A DNA stretch of 64,000 bases from Oligella sp050920755 (GCF_050920755.1 NZ_CP158480.1:1550001-1614000), one strand, 5' to 3'. Shown: positions 51,089-60,975, counted from the first letter of the stretch. Notes: generated from the letters alone by a model not told the origin. Numbers and translations are program-made.

Positions 51089-52186
51089 CTAATTGCCTTT
51101 AATAAAATCGACCACTGCATTGCCCATTTCTTGTGTACTTGCATTACCACCTAAGTCAGGGGTTTTAGGTCCTGACTTATCAGCCAGTACCTCTTCCATC
51201 GCTTGAACGATCAAAGCAGCAGCTGCATTATAGTCGGCATCACCATCACCCAAAAACTCCAACATCATTGCTGCTGTCCATATAGTAGCCAAAGGATTGG
51301 CAATGTTTTTACCGAATATATCCGGTGCTGAACCGTGTACCGGCTCAAATAATGACGGGTACTTACGCTCCGGATTAAGGTTAGCTGAGGCAGCCAGTCC
51401 AATTGTACCGGTACATGCAGGGCCTAAATCGGACAAAATATCACCAAATAGATTAGAAGCGACCACCACATCATAACGATCCGGGCTTAGAACAAAACGC
51501 GCCGATAAAATATCAATATGTTGCTTATCGTAGCTGATATCCGGATATTGCTTAGCAATTTCATCAACACGTGAATCCCAATACGGCATACTGATCGCCA
51601 TACCATTTGATTTTGTTGCTGCGGTCAGTTTTTTGGCACCGCGACTTTGCGCTAATTCAAAAGCAAATTTTAATACGCGATCGACACCATGACGGGTAAA
51701 AATAGACTCCTGAATAACGAACTCTCTGTCCGTTCCTTCAAACATAATGCCGCCAAGCGAAGAATACTCACCCTCGGTATTTTCACGTACTACGACAAAA
51801 TCAATCTCACCCGGTTTAAATCTGGCTAAGGGCGCAGGTACGCCCTCAAATAACTTAACCGGTCGCAAATTAATATATTGATCAAATTGACGTCTAAACT
51901 GTAGCAACGATCCCCATAAAGAAATATGATCGGCCACCTTTTCCGGCCAACCAACCGCCCCGAAGAAAATTGCATGATAATCCTTAAGCGTATCAAACCA
52001 GTTATCCGGTAGCATTTGCCCATGCTTCAGGTAATAATCACAATCACCCCAATCATAATGATCGAAAGCAAGATTTAAATTAAAACGTGACTGCACCGCT
52101 TCAATCACCTTTAGGCCTTCGGGAATTACTTCTTGACCAATACCGTCACCGTCCATGACGGCGATTTTATTTAATAATTTGCTCAT
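51089..52186 (-). CDS. tartrate/D-malate dehydrogenase (TtuC/DmlA type)
   Basis: A 365-residue NAD-dependent beta-decarboxylating dehydrogenase of the isocitrate/isopropylmalate family. It acts on tartrate, D-malate or a related 2-hydroxyacid. Family motifs include MDGDGIGQEVIPEG, VVRENTEGEYSS, SNLFGDILSDLGP and LFEPVHGSAPDIFGK. TtuC/DmlA enzymes differ from LeuB in the substrate loop (WGSLLQFRRQFDQYINLRP), as seen here. It follows folE by 19 bases on the same strand. Which hydroxyacid is used cannot be told. Confidence 0.87.
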   Translation of the reverse strand: MSKLLNKIAVMDGDGIGQEVIPEGLKVIEAVQSRFNLNLAFDHYDWGDCDYYLKHGQMLPDNWFDTLKDYHAIFFGAVGWPEKVADHISLWGSLLQFRRQFDQYINLRPVKLFEGVPAPLARFKPGEIDFVVVRENTEGEYSSLGGIMFEGTDREFVIQESIFTRHGVDRVLKFAFELAQSRGAKKLTAATKSNGMAISMPYWDSRVDEIAKQYPDISYDKQHIDILSARFVLSPDRYDVVVASNLFGDILSDLGPACTGTIGLAASANLNPERKYPSLFEPVHGSAPDIFGKNIANPLATIWTAAMMLEFLGDGDADYNAAAALIVQAMEEVLADKSGPKTPDLGGNASTQEMGNAVVDFIKGN

Positions 52187-52205
52187 TACTTGCTACCGTT
52201 TATCT

Positions 52206-52901
52206 TTAGTTTTTGTTAAGGGGTAATAAATCTAAAAACTCTTTACGCAAATCCGAGTTTTTTAAAAAAGCGCCGCGCATCACGCTATTGATCATTTTAG
52301 AATTCATATCCTTGACACCGCGCCATTGCATACAAAAATGGTCCGCCTTCATCACAATGGCTAAGCCCTGCGGCTTCATCTTATCATTAAGCAGATCGGC
52401 TAATTGCACAATCGCTTCTTCTTGAATTTGCGGACGGCCCATCACCCATGTCGTTAGCCGTGCGTATTTGGAGAGGCCGATTAAATTAGAGTCTGAATCC
52501 GGTAAAACGCCAATCCATACCTGCCCCATAATCGGGCATAGATGATGTGAACAAGCGCTGCGCACTTGAATCGGGCCGATAATTATCAACTCGCTAAGCT
52601 TTTCAATATTAGGGAACTCGGTAATCGGCGGCATTTGATGATAACGTCCGCCAAAAACCTCTCGCACGTACATTTTAGCGACTCGACGTGCCGTCTCCTG
52701 TGTGTTGTGATCCGTTTCAATATCAATGACCAAGCTTTTTAAGACCTCGGTCATTTTCTCTTCAACCTCTTGTTGCAGCAAATCCAACTCGCCCTCTTCG
52801 ATGAAATCGGCGATATTATCATTTGCATTAAAACGTGCACCGGCATCTTTAATGCGCTTTCTTATCACATTAGAAATATACTTAGAATCCGAGTTGCTCA
52901 T
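52206..52901 (-). CDS. folE: GTP cyclohydrolase I (type I, FolE)
   Basis: A 231-residue enzyme making dihydroneopterin triphosphate from GTP, the first step of folate (and, through QueD, queuosine) synthesis. The zinc/catalytic residues are seen in RSACSHHLCPIMG and DHFCMQWRGVKD. SACSHH replaces the more common SLCEHH, so this is a diverged branch, similar to FolE of other Burkholderiales. It lies between the dehydrogenase gene and the broken ABC exporter gene on the same strand. Confidence 0.9.
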   Translation of the reverse strand: MSNSDSKYISNVIRKRIKDAGARFNANDNIADFIEEGELDLLQQEVEEKMTEVLKSLVIDIETDHNTQETARRVAKMYVREVFGGRYHQMPPITEFPNIEKLSELIIIGPIQVRSACSHHLCPIMGQVWIGVLPDSDSNLIGLSKYARLTTWVMGRPQIQEEAIVQLADLLNDKMKPQGLAIVMKADHFCMQWRGVKDMNSKMINSVMRGAFLKNSDLRKEFLDLLPLNKN

Positions 52902-52989
52902 CGGAACCCCTTAACCCTTAATTTAATTTCTTCAAAGTCTCTATTGTATGCTGCATGGCACTATTAAACAGCTATTTACAGTTTTTATA

Positions 52990-54747
52990 TTAATTCTGCT
53001 CCGCCCACATTTGCGCATATTTGCCTTGGCGCAATAGCAGCCCTTCATGGGTTCCCTGCTCCACAATTTGCCCATGCTCCATCACGATAATATTATCAGC
53101 GCCGACAATCGTTGAAAGTCGATGAGCAATCATCAAGGTCGTTCGATGCTCGGCAACACGTGCTAAAGCCTCTTGAATTTGACGTTCAGTTTGAGTATCT
53201 AAAGCACTGGTCGCCTCATCTAAAATCAAAATGGGAGGATTTTTTAATAGCGTTCTGGCAATTGCTACACGCTGCTTTTCACCGCCGGATAATTTCAAAC
53301 CGCGTTCACCGACCATGGTTTCATAGCCACCCGGCAAGCTTAAAATAAACTCCTCCAAACTGGCGTCTTTTGCGGCTTAAGAAACCTCATCGGCACTCGC
53401 CGTTGTATTACCATAAGCAATATTGTAGAAAATCGTATCGTTAAACAGCACCGTATCCTGTGGCACAATACCGATATGACGACGTAAACTACTTTGCGTA
53501 TAATCGCGAATATCAACCCCATCAATTAAAATCTGTCCGCCGGTTACATCGTAAAATCGGAATAACAAACGCGCCAAGGTTGATTTACCGGCACCTGAAG
53601 TACCGACCACTGCCAAAGTCTTGCCCGCTTCGAGGTTAAAACTTAAATTTTTTAATATCTGTCGCTCAGCTTCATAAGCAAAATCGACATTTTTAAATTC
53701 AATGCTGGGATTTCTTGTGCTTAATTCAATAGCATCGGGACGATCCGCCACTTCGCACTGCTCTTTAAATAAATTAAACATCCGTTCAATATCCGCAAGC
53801 GCATTCTTCATCTCGCGGTAAATAAAACCAAGCATCGTCAATGGCACATAAAGCTGCGTTAAATAGGTAGATACAAGCACCACATCACCCACCGACATTT
53901 CACCCACATATACACGCAGGGCCGCCATCCATAATAAGGTCAAGGTGCCCAAAGTGATAATAATGCTTTGACCGGCATTCAGAAAATTCAACGAGACTTG
54001 ATTTTTAACCGACGAATTTACCCAACCCTGCATATTTTCCTGATAACGGTTGATCTCATAACCCTCATTATCAAAATACTTCACCGTCTCATAGTTCATC
54101 AGTGCATCAATGGCTTTGGAATTGGCCATACTATCCAAAGTATTCATTTGCCGACGTGTCACCAAACGACGCTCAGTCACGGCAAACGTAAAGATCACAT
54201 AAACGGCTATCGTCAGCAAGGTCACCACGGTAAACCACAGATCGTATAAATACAGCAGTACCCCCATAACCATTAACAATTCAAGCAAGGTCGGAATGAT
54301 ACGGAACAAAATAAAGTTCAGCATATAACCGATCGACTTGGTACCCCGTTCAATATCCCTGCTTAAACCACCGGTTTGACGCTGCAAATGAAAGCGCATG
54401 GAAAGACCGAAGAGATGCTTAAAAACCGCTACGGCAATTTCTTTAATCGAACCTTGAGTAACACGGGAAAATATGGCATCCCGCAACTCTTGAAATAAAG
54501 AACCCGCAATGCGCATAAAGCCGTAACCAATCAAAGCTGCCAAAGGAAAAACCATGGCACTCGGTGGTACGCTTAATTCATTAATAATGTCCTTTAAATA
54601 AATCGGTGTAGCTACGACAGCCAGTTTTGCCAAGATTAATGAGACAAAGGCAAAAATCACCCGTTTTTTATATGTCCAGACAAAAGGAAAAAGATCAAAA
54701 ATGACGCCAATCCCTCGGCGTCTTAATTCAGTCGGTTTTGTTGTCAT
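52990..54747 (-). pseudogene. Atm1-type ABC exporter with an in-frame stop
   Basis: From ATG at 54747 the frame spells a full half-transporter: six membrane helices, then Walker A GTSGAGKST. It runs to ADEVS, hits TAA at 53377-53379, and continues in the same frame AAKDASLEEFILSLPGG, LSGGEKQRVAIART, ILILDEATSALD and IAHRLST to a normal end (586 codons). A single base change to TAA explains the break, removing the signature and Walker B motifs. Atm1 relatives export glutathione-bound metal or sulfur compounds. IS5 copy D sits 4 bases before the start, so its own promoter is displaced too. Confidence 0.87.
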
Positions 54748-54751
54748 AGAT

Positions 54752-55981
54752 TGAGACCTTTGCAATAACCCCTCAAGTTTCCTAAAATGTAGCTTGTTTC
54801 CTTGCATTCTTACTTCAGTCCCATGAGTAGTTTCTTTCAACAAACCGCCAAAGCCCGTATTGCCAAACACCTCGACCGTTTACCGTTACTTAAGTTAGAT
54901 CAAGTGATTGATTGGCGACCGATTGAACGCTACCTCAATTCACAAAAGCAGCGTCGATTGACGACTCAACAAGGTCGTCCGAGTTATCCCGTGCTCGCCA
55001 TGTTTAAGGCAGTCCTATTGGGTCAATGGCATAGCCTCTCCGATCCGGAGCTTGAGCATAGTTTGGTGACTCGCATTGATTTTACGATTTTTTGCGGTTT
55101 TGATGATATGGACGTTCCCGATCACAGTACCCTATGCCGTTACCGCAATTGGTTGGCTGAGGAGGGTTTATTGGATAAGCTGTTAGTGCTTATCAATCAG
55201 CAGTTAAGCGAGAAGGGTCTAAAAGTAGCCAAGGCGCAAACGGCAGTGGTTGATGCGACGATTATTCAAACGGCAGGTCGTAAGAAAATGAAGGCAATTG
55301 AGCAGCTTGAGGACGGTGAGTATCATGAGTCTGCACCAAGCACTGATAAGGATGCACGTTGGACAAAAAAGGGGGCTGACTTCCATTTAGGCTTTAAGCT
55401 ACATGCTCGTTCGGATGGTGAGGGCTATATTGAAAAGCTTAATACCACGCCCGCTAATGTGCATGAGGTTAATCAACTTGAACCGCTCGTCAATGATTTG
55501 GAACAGGGCACGAGAGTAGAAGCGGATAAGGGCTATAGCAGCGCAAAGAACCGAAAGCGATTACAAGCGCTCGGCTTAGAAGATGGCATTATGCAAAAGG
55601 CGCATCGCGGTTCAGTGTTGACACGTGAGCAGATAGAACGCAACAAGCGTTTATCTAAGACTCGCTATGTGATTGAGCAAAGTTTCGGCACGCTGCACCG
55701 TAAATTCAAACATAAGCGGGCAAACTGTTTTGGTCTCGTCAAGGTGCATGCGCAGTCGCTTTTGAAAGCGATTTACATCAATTGTTTAAAAGCTGCCAAT
55801 AAGCTTAGGATAGTTGCGCCTAATTTTGCCTAAAAGGCAGAATTAGGCAGATAAATGCCTAAAAAACAGGCATTTATCGATAAAAGCGGGGTGAAATTTG
55901 TCGAAAATTTCCTAAAAAAATCAAAAAATTTCCAAGTAGAACAGAAATCCGGTATTTAACTGCTTTTATGCAAAAGTCTCA
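54752..55981 (+). mobile_element. IS5-family element, copy D
   Basis: A complete 1230-bp copy flanked by GAT on both sides, a clean 3-bp target repeat (five bases if the shared A and T next to the tips are counted). It was inserted 4 bases upstream of the ABC exporter start codon. Confidence 0.95.
54802..55833 (+). CDS. IS5-family DDE transposase, copy D
   Basis: Intact 343-residue frame (336 from ATG at 54823), same subtype as copies A and E with HLDRLPLL instead of HLDRFPLL. Confidence 0.95.
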   Translation: MHSYFSPMSSFFQQTAKARIAKHLDRLPLLKLDQVIDWRPIERYLNSQKQRRLTTQQGRPSYPVLAMFKAVLLGQWHSLSDPELEHSLVTRIDFTIFCGFDDMDVPDHSTLCRYRNWLAEEGLLDKLLVLINQQLSEKGLKVAKAQTAVVDATIIQTAGRKKMKAIEQLEDGEYHESAPSTDKDARWTKKGADFHLGFKLHARSDGEGYIEKLNTTPANVHEVNQLEPLVNDLEQGTRVEADKGYSSAKNRKRLQALGLEDGIMQKAHRGSVLTREQIERNKRLSKTRYVIEQSFGTLHRKFKHKRANCFGLVKVHAQSLLKAIYINCLKAANKLRIVAPNFA

Positions 55982-55994
55982 GATTATTATTCTT

Positions 55995-56025
55995 TAAAAA
56001 AATAAGCGGCCTTAAAACAGCCGCT
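55995..56025 (-). terminator. intrinsic terminator after the dipeptidase gene
   Basis: Arms AGCGGC and GCCGCT with a 9-base loop, followed on the minus strand by a run of seven T. Confidence 0.85.
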
Positions 56026-56036
56026 AAATCAAACCC

Positions 56037-56636
56037 TCAAACCCGGATAAAATCACAATTTATCAAGGGGTAGCTATTAGCATCAGGCAATTCATAGTGC
56101 CACCATTCGGATTCAATCTCCTGAAAACCGGCATGCAGCATAATGGCCAATAAAATCAGGCGATTACGCTGCACCTCAAGGGGCAGTCTATCAACGTCAT
56201 GATGTGAGTCTAGACTCATATCGTCAAAGCTAGTTCCCATATCAAGCATTTGAGCGCTTTGATTATCCATCAAACTGACATCAACCGCCGTACCGCGCGT
56301 ATGATTGGAACCGATGTGCGGCGGTACGATATACATCGGGTCGGGTAACGCCTGCCAAAGCTTAGCTTGTGCTGCCTGTGGTCGATAAGCATCAAAAATC
56401 ACTAAGGTATAGCCTGCGCGTTGCGCATGCGCTGCTGCTTTTCTAAGCAAGGGCGCTGCATCTCGATGAATGGCACACACAGGATCCTGATAAATTACAG
56501 CTTCGGTTAAATTATCCGCTGTCGCATACACTAAATCCAACTTCACGCCGAACTCGGTCTCAGTAATCTCTACTAACTCCGTTGCCAAGGCGCGAGGTTG
56601 AGATTGATGGTGTTGCGGGGTAAAGGTACTGGTCAT
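56037..56636 (-). CDS. ddpX: D-alanyl-D-alanine dipeptidase (DdpX/VanX family)
   Basis: A 199-residue zinc dipeptidase that releases D-Ala from D-Ala-D-Ala. The motif SNHTRGTAVDVSL (His and Asp zinc ligands) and EWWHYE (catalytic Glu and third ligand) are both complete. I take ATG at 56636, with AAAGGA 7 bases upstream; the frame extends eight codons further. It is a housekeeping-type DdpX rather than part of a vancomycin cluster, since no vanH/vanA genes are present. IS5 copies D and E lie on either side in the same orientation. Confidence 0.88.
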   Translation of the reverse strand: MTSTFTPQHHQSQPRALATELVEITETEFGVKLDLVYATADNLTEAVIYQDPVCAIHRDAAPLLRKAAAHAQRAGYTLVIFDAYRPQAAQAKLWQALPDPMYIVPPHIGSNHTRGTAVDVSLMDNQSAQMLDMGTSFDDMSLDSHHDVDRLPLEVQRNRLILLAIMLHAGFQEIESEWWHYELPDANSYPLINCDFIRV

Positions 56637-56807
56637 ATATATTCCTTTGCAGAATAGCATTGTGCCTCAAGGCGACTGCAGAAGTTAATCGGCTCTTTAT
56701 GAAGGATGAGATCATTATCCACCCTGCAACAAAAAAACGTCATCCGCATTAATCCTAAGATTTAAAAATTAAGAAAAGCCCTAATTCATCCACATAATGT
56801 TAAAAGT

Positions 56808-58037
56808 TGAGACCTTTGCAATAACCCCTCAAACTTCCTAAAATATGGCTTATTTCCTTGCTTTCTTACTTCAGTCCCATGAGTAGTTTCTTTCAACAAA
56901 CCGCCAAAGCCCGTATTGCCAAACACCTCGACCGTTTTCCGTTACTTAAGTTAGATCAAGTGATTGATTGGCGACCGATTGAACGCTACCTCAATTCACA
57001 AAAGCAGCGTCGATTGACGACTCAACAAGGTCGTCCGAGTTATCCCGTGCTCGCCATGTTTAAGGCAGTCCTATTGGGTCAATGGCATAGCCTCTCCGAT
57101 CCGGAGCTTGAGCATAGTTTGGTGACTCGCATTGATTTTACGATTTTTTGCGGTTTTGATGATATGGACGTTCCCGATCACAGTACCCTATGCCGTTACC
57201 GCAATTGGTTGGCTGAGGAGGGTTTATTGGATAAGCTGTTAGTGCTTATCAATCAGCAGTTAAGCGAGAAGGGTCTAAAAGTAGCCAAGGCGCAAACGGC
57301 AGTGGTTGATGCGACGATTATTCAAACGGCAGGTCGTAAGAAAATGAAGGCAATTGAGCAGCTTGAGGACGGTGAGTATCATGAGTCTGCACCAAGCACT
57401 GATAAGGATGCACGTTGGACAAAAAAGGGGGCTGACTTCCATTTAGGCTTTAAGCTACATGCTCGTTCGGATGGTGAGGGCTATATTGAAAAGCTTAATA
57501 CCACGCCCGCTAATGTGCATGAGGTTAATCAACTTGAACCGCTCGTCAATGATTTGGAACAGGGCACGAGAGTAGAAGCGGATAAGGGCTATAGCAGCGC
57601 AAAGAACCGAAAGCGATTACAAGCGCTCGGCTTAGAAGATGGCATTATGCAAAAGGCGCATCGCGGTTCAGTGTTGACACGTGAGCAGATAGAACGCAAC
57701 AAGCGTTTATCTAAGACTCGCTATGTGATTGAGCAAAGTTTCGGCACGCTGCACCGTAAATTCAAACATAAGCGGGCAAACTGTTTTGGTCTCGTCAAGG
57801 TGCATGCGCAGTCGCTTTTGAAAGCGATTTACATCAATTGTTTAAAAGCTGCCAATAAGCTTAGGATAGTTGCGCCTAATTTTGCCTAAAAGGCAGAATT
57901 AGGCAGATAAATGCCTAAAAAACAGGCATTTATCGATAAAAGCGGGGTGAAATTTGTCGAAAATTTCCTAAAAAAATCAAAAAATTTCCAAGTAGAACAG
58001 AAATCCGGTATTTAACTGCTTTTATGCAAAAGTCTCA
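56808..58037 (+). mobile_element. IS5-family element, copy E
   Basis: A complete 1230-bp copy flanked by AGT on both sides, a clean 3-bp target repeat. It lies about 85 bases before dctP and in the same direction as copy D, with ddpX between them. Confidence 0.95.
56858..57889 (+). CDS. IS5-family DDE transposase, copy E
   Basis: Intact frame whose protein is identical to that of copy A as far as I can compare. Start as in the other copies (TTG or the ATG at 56879). Confidence 0.95.
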   Translation: MLSYFSPMSSFFQQTAKARIAKHLDRFPLLKLDQVIDWRPIERYLNSQKQRRLTTQQGRPSYPVLAMFKAVLLGQWHSLSDPELEHSLVTRIDFTIFCGFDDMDVPDHSTLCRYRNWLAEEGLLDKLLVLINQQLSEKGLKVAKAQTAVVDATIIQTAGRKKMKAIEQLEDGEYHESAPSTDKDARWTKKGADFHLGFKLHARSDGEGYIEKLNTTPANVHEVNQLEPLVNDLEQGTRVEADKGYSSAKNRKRLQALGLEDGIMQKAHRGSVLTREQIERNKRLSKTRYVIEQSFGTLHRKFKHKRANCFGLVKVHAQSLLKAIYINCLKAANKLRIVAPNFA

Positions 58038-58121
58038 AGTTATATTTTTCTGACATAGAATGTTATAAACACAGCATAATTAATAAATCTTTCATAATTT
58101 TATAATTATATGGAGTATTTC

Positions 58122-59135
58122 ATGAGACTAAAAAAATTCTTCACCCTGGGCGCTATCACATTAACGATGTCTGCGCTTATGAGCTCGGCTTCACTGGCCC
58201 AAGCATCCAAGGAGTATTCGGTTTCCACCGTTTTGGGTAATACCTACCCTTGGGGACAAACTGCGGAAAAATGGGCTGAATTAGTGACCGAGCGTTCTGA
58301 AGGACGTATTATGCTTAAGGTTTATCCTAACGCCCAATTAGTCTCCGGTGACCAGACCAAAGAGTTCTCCGCCATGCGCAGCGGTTTAATTGATATGGCT
58401 GTCGGTTCAACCATTAACTGGTCACCTCAAGTTCCTGAGGTTAATCTTTTCTCACTACCCTTTTTGATGCCGGACAATGCCGCAGTTGATGCCATTACAC
58501 AGGGTGAAGTCGGTCAAATGGTTTTTGACGCCATTGCCAAGCGCGGCGTCGTACCTTTAGCCTGGGGTGAAAACGGCTTCCGTGAAATCTCCAACTCTAA
58601 GCATGCCATTACTAAACCGGAGGATCTACGCGGTCTTAAAATTCGTGTGGTCGGCTCTCCCCTGTTCTTAGATACCTTTAATGCCTTGGGCGCTAATCCG
58701 ACTCAAATGAGCTGGGCCGATGCCTTACCTGCACTGACTACCGGTGCGGTTGACGGTCAGGAAAATCCATTATCCGTTTTCTCTGCAGCACGTGCCGATC
58801 GAGCCAGTCAAAAGCATTTGACCCTATGGCACTATATGAATGACCCGTTAATCTTCGGTGTCAGTGAGCGTGTATGGAAGACCTTTTCAACAGAAGATCA
58901 GGAACTCTTAAAGCAAGCCGCCTATGATGCCGGTCAGTGGGGTATTCAAAAATCACGTACCGACTTAGAATCGACTTTAGCCGATATTCGTGAACGCGGT
59001 GTCGAGGTCACCGAACTCACCGCCGAACAACACAAGGCCTTCGTTGATGCCACTCAAAGTGTGTATGACAAATGGACTTCACGTATCGGTAAGGAACTGG
59101 TAGAAAAGGCTCAAAAGGCCATTGAAGAACGCTAG
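58122..59135 (+). CDS. dctP: TRAP transporter substrate-binding protein (DctP family)
   Basis: A 337-residue periplasmic protein for dicarboxylates or other organic acids. A signal peptide is visible (about 1-26, ending SLAQA). The DctP core follows with KIRVVGSPLFLDTFNALGAN and ALTTGAVDGQENPL, the latter marking the ligand-binding Arg/substrate cleft region. I take ATG at 58122, since GGAG lies 6 bases before it; an in-frame ATG is 12 bases upstream. It is the first gene of dctPQM. The ligand is unknown. Confidence 0.93.
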   Translation: MRLKKFFTLGAITLTMSALMSSASLAQASKEYSVSTVLGNTYPWGQTAEKWAELVTERSEGRIMLKVYPNAQLVSGDQTKEFSAMRSGLIDMAVGSTINWSPQVPEVNLFSLPFLMPDNAAVDAITQGEVGQMVFDAIAKRGVVPLAWGENGFREISNSKHAITKPEDLRGLKIRVVGSPLFLDTFNALGANPTQMSWADALPALTTGAVDGQENPLSVFSAARADRASQKHLTLWHYMNDPLIFGVSERVWKTFSTEDQELLKQAAYDAGQWGIQKSRTDLESTLADIRERGVEVTELTAEQHKAFVDATQSVYDKWTSRIGKELVEKAQKAIEER

Positions 59136-59153
59136 TTTTCTCCTCTTGTCAAA

Positions 59154-59180
59154 CGGCGCAGTTATCAGCTGCGCTTTTTC
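59154..59180 (+). terminator. intrinsic terminator-like hairpin between dctP and dctQ
   Basis: Arms GCGCAG and CTGCGC with a 7-base loop followed by TTTTT, extended by AAACG and CGTTT outside. It would lower dctQM relative to dctP, a common TRAP arrangement. Confidence 0.7.
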
Positions 59181-59191
59181 GTTTAAAAACT

Positions 59192-59680
59192 ATGTCGAAA
59201 AATAAAAAAATACCTTTTGAATCTTGGTTGGGCGTGATTGCCCTAGCCTGTATTTGTCTTATCAGTTTGGCAAATGTTATCGTACGCTACGCCACTGATG
59301 TGTCCTTTGCCTTTACCGAGGAGTACTCCGTCTTTCTGATGGTGGTCTTGGCTTTTGCCGGGGCTGCAGTTGCCGCCCGAACGAATGAGCATATTCGTAT
59401 CAGTCTGATCGAACACCATTTAGGTAAAAAAGCGAAGTGCTTTTTTTATACGCTACAGTGGTTAGGTAGCATAATTGTGCTTGGCCTTGTTGCTTGGTAT
59501 GGTGGTGTACTTACCTGGGAAGAGTACACGTATGAATCCCTGTCGCCGGGACTCGGTTACCCAACTTGGATTTACTTAATTTGGCTACCGATTCTGTCTT
59601 TGACGATTATGCTTCGCTGCACGCAGAATTGGCTAGAGCGCCTGCGTTATGGCGATGTGGAAGTGGAGGAGCAATCATGA
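59192..59680 (+). CDS. dctQ: TRAP transporter small permease (DctQ family)
   Basis: A 162-residue inner-membrane subunit with four hydrophobic helices (SLANVIVRYATDVSFAFTEE is the family signature). Its stop overlaps the dctM start (ATGA at 59677-59680). It partners DctM for sodium-driven uptake. Confidence 0.93.
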   Translation: MSKNKKIPFESWLGVIALACICLISLANVIVRYATDVSFAFTEEYSVFLMVVLAFAGAAVAARTNEHIRISLIEHHLGKKAKCFFYTLQWLGSIIVLGLVAWYGGVLTWEEYTYESLSPGLGYPTWIYLIWLPILSLTIMLRCTQNWLERLRYGDVEVEEQS

Positions 59681-60975
59681 GTGCTGATTTATGGATGCTA
59701 CTGTCATTTCTAGCCTGCTTAATTATCGGTATGCCGGTGGCTTTTGCCTTGGGTATCGGTGGTGCGGTGGGTATTGTCACCGGTCTGTCACCCGATATGC
59801 TGGCTACCTTGGGAACTAATACGTATAACAGCATTGGGAAATACCCACTGATTGCCATTCCGCTTTTTATTTTGACCGGATTGATTTTTGAACGCGCCGG
59901 GGTGGCTGCCAGTTTAGTCACTTTTGCCCAATCGATTATTGGTCAACGCCCCGGTGGCTTAACCTTGGTGGCAGTGGTGGTCTGTCTGATTATGGGTGGG
60001 ATGAGCGGATCAGGCCCTGCCGATGCTGCGGCTGTAGCCATGGTAATGCTTCCCAGTATGACAAAGGCCGGATATCCGCGCGCCTTCTCAGCATCAATGA
60101 TTGCGGCCTCTGCCTCAACCGCCATTTTAATTCCGCCTTCCATTGCATTAATTCTGTATTCTGTGATGATGCCGGGATTGGATTTACGTGCGCTTTTTGC
60201 CGCCGGTTTATTCCCCGGCGTCTTAGCGGGTTTATCGCTACTGGTACCATGCTACATTATTGCTCGTCGTCGCGGTTGGGAAAGTAGCAAAACCGAAGAG
60301 CGACCACCCTTTAAGCAAAGCTTTATTAAAGCGCTACCGGCCTTATTTGCACCGGTGATTATTCTGGGCGGTTTACGTTCCGGCCTCTTTACACCGACAG
60401 AGGCCGCAGTGGTTGCGGTCACTTATGGTCTAATCATCGGCTCCTTTATTTATAAGCAATTAACTTGGCGCACTTTAATGGAGATGTTTAATGATGCAGC
60501 CAAGCTTTCGGGCATTGTGCTGCTGATTATTGCTTTGGCCGGTATTTTTGCATGGGCCGGCACCACACTTGGCACCTTTACCAAATTAGCCGAGGCGATT
60601 TTAAGCATTTCGGATAACGCTTGGATCCTGTTATTTTTAATCATGATCTTGGTGCTTTTTGCCGGTATGCTACTGGATGCGATTTCCATTTACTTGATTT
60701 TGACACCGGTACTTATCCCACTGATTAAATACTTTGAATGGAATCCGATTTGGTTCGGTATTTTATTGGCAATGAATATTGCCATTGGTCAATTTACTCC
60801 ACCGGTTGCAGTGAACTTAATGGTCACCACCAAAATTTCTAATATCCGCTTAGAGCATACATTTGGCTGGACCCTGCTGTTTATGCTGACGATGTTCCTG
60901 TCCTTGCTCTTAATTATGATATTTCCGGGTATCGCCTTATGGCTACCGGAGTACTTAGGCTTTGCTACTAGCTAA
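59677..60975 (+). CDS. dctM: TRAP transporter large permease (DctM family)
   Basis: A 432-residue inner-membrane subunit with about 12 helices. Family segments include IGMPVAFALGIGGAVG, MGGMSGSGPADAAAVAMVM and AIGQFTPPVAVNLMV. The ATG at 59677 overlaps the dctQ stop, giving coupled translation. A terminator follows at 60988. Confidence 0.95.
   Translation: MSADLWMLLSFLACLIIGMPVAFALGIGGAVGIVTGLSPDMLATLGTNTYNSIGKYPLIAIPLFILTGLIFERAGVAASLVTFAQSIIGQRPGGLTLVAVVVCLIMGGMSGSGPADAAAVAMVMLPSMTKAGYPRAFSASMIAASASTAILIPPSIALILYSVMMPGLDLRALFAAGLFPGVLAGLSLLVPCYIIARRRGWESSKTEERPPFKQSFIKALPALFAPVIILGGLRSGLFTPTEAAVVAVTYGLIIGSFIYKQLTWRTLMEMFNDAAKLSGIVLLIIALAGIFAWAGTTLGTFTKLAEAILSISDNAWILLFLIMILVLFAGMLLDAISIYLILTPVLIPLIKYFEWNPIWFGILLAMNIAIGQFTPPVAVNLMVTTKISNIRLEHTFGWTLLFMLTMFLSLLLIMIFPGIALWLPEYLGFATS

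Noticed and set aside
53377..54870. A 497-codon frame starting inside IS5 copy D and ending at 53377 as a real fusion gene
   Set aside because: Its first 41 codons are antisense IS sequence and its end is the premature TAA; the native gene starts at 54747.
54752..58037. Vancomycin-resistance-like cluster around the VanX-family dipeptidase
   Set aside because: No vanH, vanA ligase, vanY or two-component genes are nearby; DdpX-type dipeptidases are common in Gram-negative bacteria as metabolic enzymes.
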